Below are positions 34,349 to 43,089 of a stretch of DNA of 64,000 nucleotides, in pieces. Origin of the DNA: Janthinobacterium sp. B9-8 (GTDB lineage Bacteria; Pseudomonadota; Gammaproteobacteria; Burkholderiales; Chitinibacteraceae); contig NZ_CP014222.1 of NCBI RefSeq assembly GCF_000969645.2, forward strand, positions 496,001-560,000. Reading direction: 5' to 3'. Each line of letters opens with the position of its first letter. Within the stretch, counting starts at the first letter, position 1. The translations under genes were made by a program, and so were the position numbers. The notes beneath the pieces were generated by a model that worked only from the letters and a program-made list of their open reading frames with translations, was not told where the DNA came from and did no database searches.

Positions 34349-35398
34349 ATGCTGGATTACCTCGTATTTATTGGACGCTTTCAGCCTTTTCATCTTGGGC
34401 ATTTGCAGGTGGTTAAGGCGGCTTTAGAGCGGGCGGGCAAGTTGATTGTGATTTGCGGCTCGGCTCGTCAGGCAAGAAATCCTCGCAATCCTTGGACAGT
34501 GCCTGAGCGCGAAGCAATGCTGCGTGCCGCATTGCCACCAGAAATGCAGGATAGGGTGTTTGTAGTGGGCTGCTCGGACAGAATGTATAACGATCAGCAG
34601 TGGGTTACCGAGGTACAAAGCCTTGTTGATAAAGTGATTGCGGTCGATACCGCTAGCCTTGGCAGCCGCGAAGCGCAATTTAAAGTGGGCATCGTGGGTA
34701 GTAGCCGCAGCAAGCATACCTATTACTTAGATTTGTTTCCGCAGTGGCAGCGGGTGGAGGTGCCTGAAATAATGGGTATTCATGCCTCGCAAGTGCGCCG
34801 TAATCTATTTGCAGATGGTGGGGCAGGGCTTTGTGCCGATAAATTGCCCGCGCCTGTCTACGCGCATTTGCAGGCGTTTCGCTTAGGCGAGGTTTACGCC
34901 AATCTGGAGGCAGAATGGCGCTTTGTGCAGGATTATCGCAAAGCGTGGTCTGTTGCCCCGTATCCGCCCACTTTTGTGACCGTGGATGCGGTGGTGATTC
35001 ATTCCGGGCATATCTTGTTGGTGCGGCGTAAAAACCTGCCGGGGCGTGGGCTGTGGGCCTTGCCGGGTGGCTTTATTAATCAGGATGAATTGGTTAAAGA
35101 TGCCGTGATCCGCGAGCTGCGCGATGAAACGCGTTTAAAAGTGCCTGCACCCGTGCTGGCGGGATCGATTCGCTCTTCTCGGGTATTTGATCATCCGCAC
35201 AGATCCTTGCGCGGCCGAACCATTACCCATGCTTTTTTAATTGAGCTCACACCAACGGGCGAGGGCTTGCCTAAGGTGCGAGGCGGCGAAGATGCAGATC
35301 GGGCTAAATGGGTACCGTTATTTGAATTTAACCGCATGGAAGCCGAGTTGTTTGAAGACCATTTCTATATTGTGAATTGGTTTTTAGGGCAGATTTAG
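34349..35398 (+). CDS. nadM: Bifunctional NMN adenylyltransferase / Nudix hydrolase
   Basis: A 349-residue two-domain enzyme. Residues 1 to about 185 form a NadM-type nucleotidyltransferase (GRFQPFHLGHL with the HxGH motif; GSSRSKHTYYLDLFP, equivalent to the ISSTxxR-like active-site segment), making NAD from NMN and ATP. Residues about 205-345 form a Nudix domain with the Nudix box GGFINQDELVKDAVIRELRDET, which probably hydrolyses ADP-ribose or related sugars. This fusion is known from Synechocystis and Francisella. Next to nadA, it makes an NAD-synthesis neighbourhood, though a terminator separates the two transcripts. Confidence 0.93.
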   Translation: MLDYLVFIGRFQPFHLGHLQVVKAALERAGKLIVICGSARQARNPRNPWTVPEREAMLRAALPPEMQDRVFVVGCSDRMYNDQQWVTEVQSLVDKVIAVDTASLGSREAQFKVGIVGSSRSKHTYYLDLFPQWQRVEVPEIMGIHASQVRRNLFADGGAGLCADKLPAPVYAHLQAFRLGEVYANLEAEWRFVQDYRKAWSVAPYPPTFVTVDAVVIHSGHILLVRRKNLPGRGLWALPGGFINQDELVKDAVIRELRDETRLKVPAPVLAGSIRSSRVFDHPHRSLRGRTITHAFLIELTPTGEGLPKVRGGEDADRAKWVPLFEFNRMEAELFEDHFYIVNWFLGQI

Positions 35399-35513
35399 GC
35401 GCTTGAAGAGACGTTGTTCGGCAAGGTATGTCTGCTGCCCGTGCTCATAGAGATAACCATGCTGGGGTGTTTACATCAGCTGTTATGCAATGATCTGGCT
35501 AGCCTATAAATGC

Positions 35514-35550
35514 AATGCCCCGGATGATTTTGAAAATCATCCGGGGCATT
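35514..35550. terminator. 18-bp palindromic hairpin between convergent genes
   Basis: Bases 35514-35531 are perfectly complementary to 35533-35550 (AATGCCCCGGATGATTTT arm), with essentially no loop in linear reading; in RNA the central ATTTTGAAAAT would open. T/A-rich flanks allow termination from both sides (nadM on plus, the small secreted protein on minus). Confidence 0.8.
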
Positions 35551-35576
35551 ATTTATTTGGCTTAAGCGCCGATTTT

Positions 35577-35918
35577 TTAAAACTGTAATTTGCGGCGGCG
35601 TATTAATAGCACGGACACGCCTAGGGCGACGAGCACATAGGTTTCTGTTCTGAGTAAGCTAGCGCTGCTGCCAATGTGGCTTAAGGAGTCGTTTAGCTTG
35701 GTTTTCCAGATACCTTGGCTAAAAGAGCGATCCGCTTTATTGGTGTTGGGCAGATTAAGGTTTGTCGCGATATTTTGCTCATTAAGCCGCAGCCACGTTT
35801 TGCTGCTATCTGCAGTACTGATTGAATAAAGCGATTCAAACTGCTCGTGCGACGTAAGCACGCTGGCATGGCTTGGGCTGGCAATCAAAAGGCTTAGGGC
35901 TAAAAAGAGCATACGCAT
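35577..35918 (-). CDS. Small secreted protein with C-terminal anchor (degenerate PEP-CTERM-like)
   Basis: A 113-residue protein with a signal peptide (ending SHA near residue 18), a polar middle with no recognised domain, and a C-terminal hydrophobic helix followed by an RRRK cluster. This layout (signal, short ectodomain, LVALGVSVLLIRRRK tail) resembles PEP-CTERM sorting proteins, but the Pro-Glu-Pro motif itself is missing (TETY in its place). It could be an exosortase substrate, a simple bitopic membrane protein or a decayed member. No exosortase gene is in the window. Confidence 0.5.
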   Translation of the reverse strand: MRMLFLALSLLIASPSHASVLTSHEQFESLYSISTADSSKTWLRLNEQNIATNLNLPNTNKADRSFSQGIWKTKLNDSLSHIGSSASLLRTETYVLVALGVSVLLIRRRKLQF

Positions 35919-36130
35919 GGCTGGTTATTCTCTGATTAAGTATTTCAAATAAAACGTAACTTTATTACGTATCATTTTCCATTTCTTAATCTCAGCTGAC
36001 AATGGTAATTATTACAATTTCGTACTATTTACTTATTTGTGGCTTTCAATTATTACACTAAAAGGTAATTTTTGTAGATTTGGCTTGTATTTTTTTGCTT
36101 TTATGCCTTGTTTTATCAAACAAAGCGCAA

Positions 36131-36165
36131 AAAAAACCTGCATCATACGGATGCAGGCTTTTTGT
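36131..36165 (-). terminator. Rho-independent terminator of the ribose operon
   Basis: CCTGCAT (36137-36143) pairs with ATGCAGG (36151-36157); on the minus strand the hairpin is followed by eight or more T residues. It lies 12-46 bases beyond the rbsB stop codon. Confidence 0.85.
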
Positions 36166-36176
36166 TCTTTTACGAT

Positions 36177-37112
36177 TTACTTAACTAGTTCTAAAGGTAC
36201 AGGGATGTTTTTCTCTGGAGTTTGGCCGTCGATAATCTTTTTCGCCGCTTCAATCCCCATTTTGCCGATCAATTCTGGTTTTTGTTGCACAGTAGCTGCC
36301 ATGCGGCCTGCTTTTACAGCCGCAACCGCGTCTGTTGTGGCATCAAACCCCACCACAACCACATTCTTTAGACCGGCAGCTTCAAGCGCTTGCACAGCAC
36401 CCAAGGCCATTTCGTCGTTATGGGCAAAGACGGCTTTAATCTTTTTATTGCCTTGCAGGATGTTTTCCATCACAGACAAGCCTTTAGCGCGATCAAAGTC
36501 AGCAGGTTGCTTGGCGGCTACTTTTACGCCTTTTTCTGCATCTACCCCGGCATGAAAGCCCTGGCCGCGTTCACGCGCTGCGGAGGAGCCGGCAATGCCT
36601 TCCAGCTCGGCAATTTCGCCTTGCTTGCCAATTTTTTCTAGCAGAAACGCCGCCGCCATTTTGCCGCCAGCCACATTATCTGAAGCAATATGGCTGATGA
36701 TTTCGCCACCGCTGATGCTGCGATCCAGCGTAATCACGGGGATTTTTGCCGCATTGGCTTGTTTGACTGCAGACACCAGCGCATCAGAGTCAGTTGGGTT
36801 AATCAGAATTACTTTTACTTTTTTCTGGATTAAATCTTCGATGCTGGCAATTTGCTTGGCCGCGTCGTCTTGCGCGTCCACGGTAATCAGCGTCAGGCCA
36901 TTGGCCTTGGCGGCTTCCTCAGCACCTTGTTTTAAGGTGACAAAGAAAGGATTGTTTTGGGTGGAAATTGCTAAGCCGATGGTATTGCTGCTGGCCGCTG
37001 TGACGGGAGGAGCAGATGCCTCAGGTGCTGTGCTTTCAGGGCCTTGCTTAGAGCAGGCAGAAAAAGCCAGAGCCATTGAGGCGATCAGAAGGGGTTTGAG
37101 CCAAGTTTTCAT
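36177..37112 (-). CDS. rbsB: Ribose ABC transporter substrate-binding protein, lipoprotein form
   Basis: A 311-residue periplasmic-binding protein of the LacI/RbsB type: NTIGLAISTQNNPFF at the start of the mature part, IEDLIQKKVKVILINPTDSDA, DRSISGGEIISHIASDN, FAHNDEMALGAVQAL and VGFDATTDAVAAV. The signal peptide ends in LAFSAC, a lipobox, with Cys20 followed by a Ser/Glu/Ala-rich linker. The binding protein is therefore likely membrane-tethered, which is common in Gram-positives but unusual for a Gram-negative RbsB. Last gene of the rbs operon, 255 bases downstream of rbsC with an inverted repeat in the gap. Confidence 0.93.
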   Translation of the reverse strand: MKTWLKPLLIASMALAFSACSKQGPESTAPEASAPPVTAASSNTIGLAISTQNNPFFVTLKQGAEEAAKANGLTLITVDAQDDAAKQIASIEDLIQKKVKVILINPTDSDALVSAVKQANAAKIPVITLDRSISGGEIISHIASDNVAGGKMAAAFLLEKIGKQGEIAELEGIAGSSAARERGQGFHAGVDAEKGVKVAAKQPADFDRAKGLSVMENILQGNKKIKAVFAHNDEMALGAVQALEAAGLKNVVVVGFDATTDAVAAVKAGRMAATVQQKPELIGKMGIEAAKKIIDGQTPEKNIPVPLELVK

Positions 37113-37236
37113 GTTTAAAGCCTTGTGTGTGAAGGACTACGACATTAGCACTGGCGACTTCTGCGCCATTGAGTGCTTCTTTTTAGCCAAGCGATGGAAA
37201 GCTTGGTTTGAAAAAAATTAGAGAGGGCGGCCACAT

Positions 37237-37306
37237 GTAGGGCGGGTGAAACCCGCCGTTTTTTCCGCATTTCATCTCAAAGTCTGGCGGGTTTCACCCG
37301 CCCTAC
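37237..37306. repeat. Perfect 21-bp inverted repeat (GTAGGGCGGGTGAAACCC family) between rbsC and rbsB
   Basis: The left arm (37237-37257) starts GTAGGGCGGGTGAAACCC; the right arm (37286-37306) is its exact reverse complement, with a 28-base loop. Each arm also contains its own smaller palindrome (GGCGGGT / ACCCGCC). It sits inside the ribose operon and would form a strong RNA hairpin between rbsC and rbsB. Confidence 0.85.
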
Positions 37307-37367
37307 GAATGATGCAATGCTTGCAATTGATGCACATAAGCAGGTTTATCGCGAGCCCCGCAGCCCT

Positions 37368-38306
37368 TTATTTCTTTGCACTTCTATCCAGTAATACTGC
37401 CAGCAGGATCACGCTGCCTTTAATGACTTGCTGGTAAAATGATGACACAGATAGTAAGTTTAAGCCATTATTGAGAACACCGATCAATACCGCACCAATC
37501 AGTGTGCCGACGATCCAGCCTCGGCCACCCGATAAGCTGGTGCCGCCCAAAACCACGGCTGCAATGGCGTCCAGCTCGTATCCCATGCCGGCATTAGGCT
37601 GGGCAGAATTCAGGCGCGAGGTGAGGATCACGCCTGCTAGGGCGGATAAGCCACCAGAGAGGGTGTAAACCCAAAGTTTGACGCGATTTACTTTTACGCC
37701 AGAGATGAGTGAGGCTTCTTCATTGCCACCCACTGCATAAACATGGCGGCCAAAGACGGTCTTTTTTAAGATAAACCACAGGGCTATAAAGGCGATCATG
37801 GTGGTAATCACCGGCACAGGAATCAGATTGGCGATATAGCCCGCACCCAGCATCGAGAAAAAGTCGCTATTAAAACCAGTGATGGGGCGGCCATCTGAGG
37901 CGACTAGCGCCAAGCCGCGAAATACCGTCATCGTGCCTAAAGTAGCAATAAAGGGTGCCACTTTGCCGCGGCTGATAATGATGCCATTGACTGCGCCGAG
38001 CGCAGCGCCTGCCAATACGCCAAATAATGTTGCGAGCACCGGATCAACGCCTGCCGCCATCATGCTGGCAATGGCAACGGAAGAAAGCGCTAGCACTGCG
38101 CCTACGGATAAATCAATTCCGCCTAGCAAAATCACAAACGTCATACCAAAGGCAATCAGGGCATTGATCGATACTTGGCGCAGCACATTCAGCAGATTAT
38201 TGACGGTGAGGAAATCACGGCTCATCACCGACAAAACGCCGGAAATAAGCAGCAGTGCGAGTAGGGGGCCCAGCTTTTGTAGCGTGGCTTTTTGGCTTTG
38301 GTTCAT
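37368..38306 (-). CDS. rbsC: Ribose ABC transporter permease
   Basis: A 312-residue inner-membrane protein with about 8-10 hydrophobic helices. The family motif GMTFVILLGGIDLSVGAVLAL is near residue 60, GFNSDFFSMLGAG in the middle, and the C-terminal GYELDAIAAVVLGGTSLSGGRG, which contains the EAA-like loop contacting the ATPase. The length is normal. Start is 2 bases after the rbsA stop, so coupled translation is likely. Confidence 0.95.
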   Translation of the reverse strand: MNQSQKATLQKLGPLLALLLISGVLSVMSRDFLTVNNLLNVLRQVSINALIAFGMTFVILLGGIDLSVGAVLALSSVAIASMMAAGVDPVLATLFGVLAGAALGAVNGIIISRGKVAPFIATLGTMTVFRGLALVASDGRPITGFNSDFFSMLGAGYIANLIPVPVITTMIAFIALWFILKKTVFGRHVYAVGGNEEASLISGVKVNRVKLWVYTLSGGLSALAGVILTSRLNSAQPNAGMGYELDAIAAVVLGGTSLSGGRGWIVGTLIGAVLIGVLNNGLNLLSVSSFYQQVIKGSVILLAVLLDRSAKK

Positions 38307-38308
38307 GA

Positions 38309-39784
38309 TTATTGGCCTCCGGTGGCGGCGTGCATAATGGATTCTTGGGTGGCCGTTTTCGCGTCGAAAATGCCAGCGCTTTGTCCTTGGTGCATCACAA
38401 GGATGCGATCGCTCATGGCGAGCACTTCGGGCAGCTCGGATGAGATCATCAAAATAGCGACGCCACTGGCGGCCAGCTCATTAATAATGTGGTAAATCTC
38501 GGCCTTGCCGCCTACATCAACCCCTCGGGTGGGCTCATCCAGGAAGAGCACCTTGGGATGAATGCCCAACCATTTGGCAAACACCACCTTTTGTTGATTA
38601 CCGCCTGATAGTGATTTCACTTCCAGATCAGCATCACGGGTTCGGATAGACAGCTTACGTATCATTTCGCTGACGTTTTTACTTTCGGCATTGTGATCAA
38701 TCATGCCCATTTTATTAGGGGCATTGGTCAGGCTGATGTTTTCTTTAACGGATAAACCCAGCACCAAGCCTTGTGATTTTCTGTCTTCAGTGACATAGCC
38801 GATGCCGTGCTCAATCGCTTCAATGGCTGATTTGCAATGAATAGGCGCACCATCCAGCCAAATTTGCCCGGCTGATTTGGCAGAGAGGCCAAACAGGCTA
38901 TGGGCAATTTCGCTGCGCCCTGCACCCATCAGGCCCGCTACGCCTAGCACTTCGCCCTGGCGAATTTCAAAATTAATACCGCTGATGGTGTGATCATCTG
39001 CGAGGTTTTCTACCTTAAAGCGCACAGGGCCAAGGGCTGCGGTGCGCTTGGGGTAACGATCGCCAATTTCACGCCCCACCATCATTTTGACGATTTCATC
39101 AAAACGCGTTTCTTTGATCACACGGGTGCCGACAAATTGCCCGTCGCGTAATACCGAGATGCGATCGCAAACCTGAAAGATTTCTTCCATCCGGTGCGAT
39201 ACATACACAATGCCTACACCGCGCGCTTTTAAATCTTGCATCAGCTTAAATAAAACTTCGATTTCTCTATTGCTTAGCGCGGCCGTTGGTTCATCCATGA
39301 TTAAGACTTGTGCGTTAAGTGATAAGGCTTTGGCAATCTCCACCATTTGCTGCTGGCCAATAGATAAAGAGCCTGCTTCCTGATCGGGGTCGATATTGCT
39401 AATGCCTAAGAGCGCCAGATATTCGCGGCAAAGCGCGCGCATTTCGCCAGACTTAAGCCAGCCGCCACGGGTTTTTTCACGGCCTAAAAATAGATTGTCC
39501 ATCACCGATAATTCACGAATCAGGTTGAGCTCCTGATGAATAATGGCAATGCCTAGCGCTTCGGCCTCTTTGGGGCTATGAATCGCCACTTCGCGGCCAT
39601 CCACCTGAATACGGCCAGCATCGCTTGGGTAAATGCCGGTGAGGATTTTCATCAGCGTCGATTTACCCGCGCCGTTTTCACCCATCAGCGCATGGATCTC
39701 ACCACGCTCCAGCGCAAAATCCACGCCTTCCAGTACCTTAACCGGGCCAAAAGATTTATTGATGCCTTGCATTTGGATCAGCAT
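38309..39784 (-). CDS. rbsA: Ribose ABC transporter ATP-binding protein (two NBDs)
   Basis: A 491-residue fused double ATPase. NBD1: Walker A GENGAGKST, signature LSIGQQQMVEIAK, Walker B VLIMDEPTAAL. NBD2: degenerate Walker A GLMGAGRSEIA, signature LSGGNQQKVVFAKWL, Walker B VLFLDEPTRGVD. The second site being degenerate is usual for RbsA/MglA. Start at 39784 (MLIQMQGINKSF) is preferred to the longer frame to 39850, whose extra residues come from the inverted-repeat element upstream. A repeat element of about 250 bases separates it from rbsD. Confidence 0.94.
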   Translation of the reverse strand: MLIQMQGINKSFGPVKVLEGVDFALERGEIHALMGENGAGKSTLMKILTGIYPSDAGRIQVDGREVAIHSPKEAEALGIAIIHQELNLIRELSVMDNLFLGREKTRGGWLKSGEMRALCREYLALLGISNIDPDQEAGSLSIGQQQMVEIAKALSLNAQVLIMDEPTAALSNREIEVLFKLMQDLKARGVGIVYVSHRMEEIFQVCDRISVLRDGQFVGTRVIKETRFDEIVKMMVGREIGDRYPKRTAALGPVRFKVENLADDHTISGINFEIRQGEVLGVAGLMGAGRSEIAHSLFGLSAKSAGQIWLDGAPIHCKSAIEAIEHGIGYVTEDRKSQGLVLGLSVKENISLTNAPNKMGMIDHNAESKNVSEMIRKLSIRTRDADLEVKSLSGGNQQKVVFAKWLGIHPKVLFLDEPTRGVDVGGKAEIYHIINELAASGVAILMISSELPEVLAMSDRILVMHQGQSAGIFDAKTATQESIMHAATGGQ

Positions 39785-39819
39785 ACGAAAGCCTTGGTTT
39801 TTAATGAGTGACGGTGTTT

Positions 39820-40069
39820 TAAAAAAAACTTCAAAAAGGTCTGTAGACACTGAGCTAAAAAGAGCACACGGAGAACACAGAGAAAAAAAACTGCTATTTG
39901 TAGTGCGTAAGACGAACCATGAGCGATGTAGCTAGGCAAGCACTTATTCTTTGGCGTAATCGACAAACTCATCACTCAAGCCTTACGACCTCTATGTTTT
40001 CTTCTCATGCTTTTCTCAGTGTGCTCTGTGTTCTCAACGTTCTTTGTGTCTACAAAACTTAGGTTTTTA
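39820..40069. repeat. Inverted-repeat element, long copy, inside the ribose operon
   Basis: The left arm (about 39834-39893) begins AAAAAGGTCTGTAGACAC and contains GAGCACACGGAGAACACAGA. The right arm (about 40011-40069) is its imperfect complement (TCTCAGTGTGCTCTGTGTTC, then TTGTGTCTACAAAAC). About 115 bases of unrelated sequence with an inner GCGTAAG / CTTACG pairing lie between. It fills nearly the whole gap between rbsD and rbsA. Sister copies: 60686-60898 and a short one at 30705-30795. No transposase is encoded; a MITE-like origin is possible. Confidence 0.75.
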
Positions 40070-40090
40070 CTCCGCTTCCTAAGGAGAGCC

Positions 40091-40489
40091 TTAAAAAATC
40101 ACGCCAGAATGCAGGATGATGTTGGCGTAGGGCGATGCTTCGCCGGTGCGGATTACGGCTTTGGCATTGTGGCAAAGCTGTTTGAATTCTTCATGGCTGA
40201 CAAAATCAATACTAATGCCTGACGATTGCATGGCTTGTGCCTGAGCTGCAACTGTTGGATTTGTTGCCAAGCATTCTGTGGCAAACACAGCACGTTCTAC
40301 TTGCATGTCGCTAAGGATTTCTTGCAGTGTGTCTACAAAGCTAGGCTGGCCGAGTTTGAGTGCCAGATCGATACGCTCTACATGGTCTGGAATCGGCAGG
40401 CCGCAGTCGGCAATCACAATGCTGTCGGTGTGGCCCAATCGGGCGAGAACGCGAGCGAGCTCGCTATTTAAGATGCCGTGCTTTTTCAT
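40091..40489 (-). CDS. rbsD: D-ribose pyranase
   Basis: A 132-residue cytoplasmic enzyme converting beta-pyranose to furanose ribose for RbsK. The conserved N-terminus MKKHGILNSELARVLARLGH and IADCGLPIP are diagnostic, and the C-terminal GEASPYANIILHSGVIF is the usual end with the active-site Tyr and Asn. Its ATG overlaps the rbsK stop by 4 bases. Confidence 0.96.
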   Translation of the reverse strand: MKKHGILNSELARVLARLGHTDSIVIADCGLPIPDHVERIDLALKLGQPSFVDTLQEILSDMQVERAVFATECLATNPTVAAQAQAMQSSGISIDFVSHEEFKQLCHNAKAVIRTGEASPYANIILHSGVIF

Positions 40490-41370
40490 GATTGCTTCTT
40501 TAAAAATTGTTCGAGTTCTGCAAGGGTGGGCATGCCGCCCTGTGCGCCAGCGCGGGTCACGGATAATGCACCTGCTGCGCTGGCTCTCTTTGTGGCCTCG
40601 CTGATGCCCAGTTGCCAGAATGTGGCGAGCGCGCCGTTAAAGGTGTCGCCCGCTCCGGTGCTATCAACCAGATCAACCTTAAAGCCTGCTTGATGTTGAA
40701 GCTGCCCCCCTTGATTAAACCAGGCGCCGTCACTGCCCTTGGTCATCACCGCCGCGTGCTTGGCCAGCACGGTTTTCCAATCGGCCCCTGATTCGCCCAA
40801 GGCTTCCAGTAGCTCAAATTCATTGGGGGTGAGCAGGGTGCAAAGCGCCAGTAGTTCGGCAGGCAGCGCTTGTGCGGGGGCTGGATTCAGGAAGAAAGGT
40901 TTGCCGTGCTTTTGGGCGAGCTTCGCTGCAGCCAGCACAGTGTCTAAGGGGATTTCAAGCTGGGCCAGAATCACATCGGCATCGATAAAAGCGGGTTCCG
41001 CTGCGCTGATATCGCTTGGGCTAAGCTGCATATTTGCGCCTGGCACCACGACAATGGCGTTATCTCCAAGGCAGAGTGTAATCAGCGCTACACCGGTAGC
41101 GGTATCCGGGCTGGTTTTTAGCCAGCGGGTATCAATGCCTTCCGCCATGAGGCCTGCTTTTAGCGTTTGGCCGAATTCGTCATTGCCGATACAGCCCACC
41201 ATTGAAACCGAAGCACCAAGGCGCTGCGCAGCCACGGCCTGATTCGCCCCTTTGCCGCCCGGATGCGTTGCAAACTGCTCGCCAAATAGTGTCTCACCCA
41301 TACGGGGAAACTGCTGGGTATGGACGACTAGATCCATATTAATGCTGCCAACGACGACTACTTTTGTCAT
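40486..41370 (-). CDS. rbsK: Ribokinase
   Basis: A 294-residue PfkB-family kinase phosphorylating ribose at O5. Motifs: the N-terminal GSINMDLVVH, GGKGANQAVAAQRLG (sugar site), and the C-terminal DSTGAGDTFNGALA with the catalytic Asp. First gene of the operon order rbsK-rbsD-rbsA-rbsC-rbsB, which differs from the E. coli order (rbsDACBKR). No rbsR repressor gene lies in the window, so regulation must come from elsewhere. Confidence 0.96.
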   Translation of the reverse strand: MTKVVVVGSINMDLVVHTQQFPRMGETLFGEQFATHPGGKGANQAVAAQRLGASVSMVGCIGNDEFGQTLKAGLMAEGIDTRWLKTSPDTATGVALITLCLGDNAIVVVPGANMQLSPSDISAAEPAFIDADVILAQLEIPLDTVLAAAKLAQKHGKPFFLNPAPAQALPAELLALCTLLTPNEFELLEALGESGADWKTVLAKHAAVMTKGSDGAWFNQGGQLQHQAGFKVDLVDSTGAGDTFNGALATFWQLGISEATKRASAAGALSVTRAGAQGGMPTLAELEQFLKKQS

Positions 41371-41775
41371 GTTGCACCTTTATTTTTTCTGATTACGGCT
41401 TGATTTGTGGGTAATGCTAAACCGTACGCAGCAAAAAATATAGATCTAAATCAAGAAAATGTAGTGCTTTTAATCGAACTACGGGATTTTCCTGATGGGG
41501 ATAGCTCTGGGGTGGTGGTTTGAGAAATGTCTTTGGCATTAATGGGTTTGGAAAGGCGTGTTAAGTGGAGCGAGCAAGGGAGTTGGCTGGCGATTGGGCT
41601 ATCTGTAATAAACATGCAAGGTGTAGGGAGGGAAAAATGCTTTATCTTGCCCGCGCAGAGAAGGTGCAAAACCCATATCAAATGTTTTAACTTTGCACCT
41701 GTATTTCTTCGTGAAACGCTGCGTTCTGCTGTGAGCTCGGTGTTTCAAGGCTTGGGCTTTGCTGCGTAATATCCT
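41371..41775. other. Intergenic region upstream of rbsK, no convincing gene
   Basis: 405 bases between the start of rbsK and the 3' end of the diguanylate cyclase gene, both on the minus strand. It must carry the ribose operon promoter. I looked for a LacI/RbsR-type palindrome; the best candidate (GCTAAACCGTACGCAGC near 41417) is only symmetric at its ends. Two open frames of 76-80 codons here have no coding character. Confidence 0.35.
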
Positions 41776-43089
41776 TTACTTTGCAACCTCCACCCGATTA
41801 CGTCCGCCTGCTTTTGCGCGGTAGAGTGCCAGATCGGCTCTATGGAGGGCCGCTTCAAAGCTTTCGTCTGTTTGCCGCTCTGCTACACCAAAACTGCAAC
41901 TTAGGGTGATTTCTGACGGCCAGTTTTGGCTAAAGAGCCATAAGCGTAGTTTTTCTGCGAGCAGCTCGGCTTGTGCTAAGCCGCTGTACTGGCAAAGTAA
42001 GATAAATTCTTCGCCGCCAAAGCGGATTAGTTTTTCGCTTGGGCGAATTTGCTGCTGAATATGCTGGGCCAGCAGGCAAAGCACTTGATCTCCTGTGCTG
42101 TGGCCATGAGTATCATTAATTTTTTTAAAGTGATCGATATCAATGAAAATAATGCAGAGCGAGGCATTGGGTGGCTCACTTGCAAGCAAAACGTTAAGCC
42201 CTTCCCGATTAAATGCCGAGGTGAGTGGATCACGCATATTGCGTTCTGTCAGTAATTGATTCGTTTCTTTTAAGCGTTCTTGTGCATTTTTTAAGGCCTG
42301 CTGCTGCTTATTACTACGCTGTAAAGCCCGCATTGCACGGCGTAATTCTGTAATTAGCCACAAGGCGGCACTGCCTCCCCATAAGAGGAGAAGCAATAAT
42401 TGCAAAGTATTATTACTAATCCATTTTCCGCTTAATTCGATATAGGCCAAATCAATCTGGTGATTGGTTTTTTTGGGGAAAAGGCCGGTGGCCACGCGAA
42501 TTTCCCTGATATTGCTAAATTCATTATCAGCCCATTTAGGCGGTATTTTTTTGTCTGCAATCCACCAGGATGCCACATTAAATTGGCTCCAGCTTAAGGC
42601 ATGCGTGCTCCAGCCGATGGCACCGGGCAGGTAAATTTCTGTAAATTTCTGGCTGCGGTAATCATTCTCCACGCTATATTCGGGATTAAAATTAATCATT
42701 ACCAGATTCACTTGTTCACGCGCATCCTGATAGCGGTAGTGGATGGTGATTTGTGTGTATTTGGAAAAATCAATGCCTTGGCTACCATTGCTTAAATCCA
42801 GATCAATCGAGCAGTAAGGGGAGCGATGCCCCTCATTGAGCTGGCAGTCCAAGCGCCAGTAATCCGCGGTGTAGGTAAGCAAACCTATGCTTTTGCCACC
42901 TTCGGTATCTCTATCGTCGCTGGCACTGATTTTTGTAAAATTGCTGGGGTCAAAGCGTAAAGATAAATTCATGCCATAGTGCTGCCACAGCAATAAAGTG
43001 ATGGTCAGCATAATTAACAGGCCAAGCACAAAATGAATCGGTTGAAGAATGCCCCACTGGGTGACTATTTTCTGCGCTGGCATGTTCAA
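41776..43089 (-). CDS. Membrane diguanylate cyclase (GGDEF) with periplasmic CBM-like sensor domain
   Basis: A 437-residue protein. TM1 is at about residues 15-35. A beta-rich periplasmic domain of about 190 residues (FSKYTQITIHYRYQD, GWSTHALSWSQFNVASWW) resembles carbohydrate-binding/CIA30-like jelly rolls. TM2 (about 232-250, LLLLLLWGGSAALWLITEL) is followed by a coiled coil and a GGDEF domain with IIFIDIDHFKKINDTHGH and the active site RFGGEEF. The product-inhibition I-site position nine residues before GGEEF reads RPSE instead of RxxD, so allosteric inhibition may be weak. It makes c-di-GMP in response to an unknown periplasmic cue, opposing the HD-GYP enzyme at 27195. Confidence 0.93.
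   Translation of the reverse strand: MNMPAQKIVTQWGILQPIHFVLGLLIMLTITLLLWQHYGMNLSLRFDPSNFTKISASDDRDTEGGKSIGLLTYTADYWRLDCQLNEGHRSPYCSIDLDLSNGSQGIDFSKYTQITIHYRYQDAREQVNLVMINFNPEYSVENDYRSQKFTEIYLPGAIGWSTHALSWSQFNVASWWIADKKIPPKWADNEFSNIREIRVATGLFPKKTNHQIDLAYIELSGKWISNNTLQLLLLLLWGGSAALWLITELRRAMRALQRSNKQQQALKNAQERLKETNQLLTERNMRDPLTSAFNREGLNVLLASEPPNASLCIIFIDIDHFKKINDTHGHSTGDQVLCLLAQHIQQQIRPSEKLIRFGGEEFILLCQYSGLAQAELLAEKLRLWLFSQNWPSEITLSCSFGVAERQTDESFEAALHRADLALYRAKAGGRNRVEVAK

Noticed and set aside
36037..38495. Several plus-strand open frames of 60-208 codons opposite the rbs genes
   Set aside because: Antisense shadows of rbsB, rbsC and rbsA, which have full family motifs and a shared operon structure.
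41451..41769. Open frames on both strands upstream of rbsK, considered as a possible rbsR or small regulator
   Set aside because: Too short for a LacI-family repressor and without helix-turn-helix pattern.
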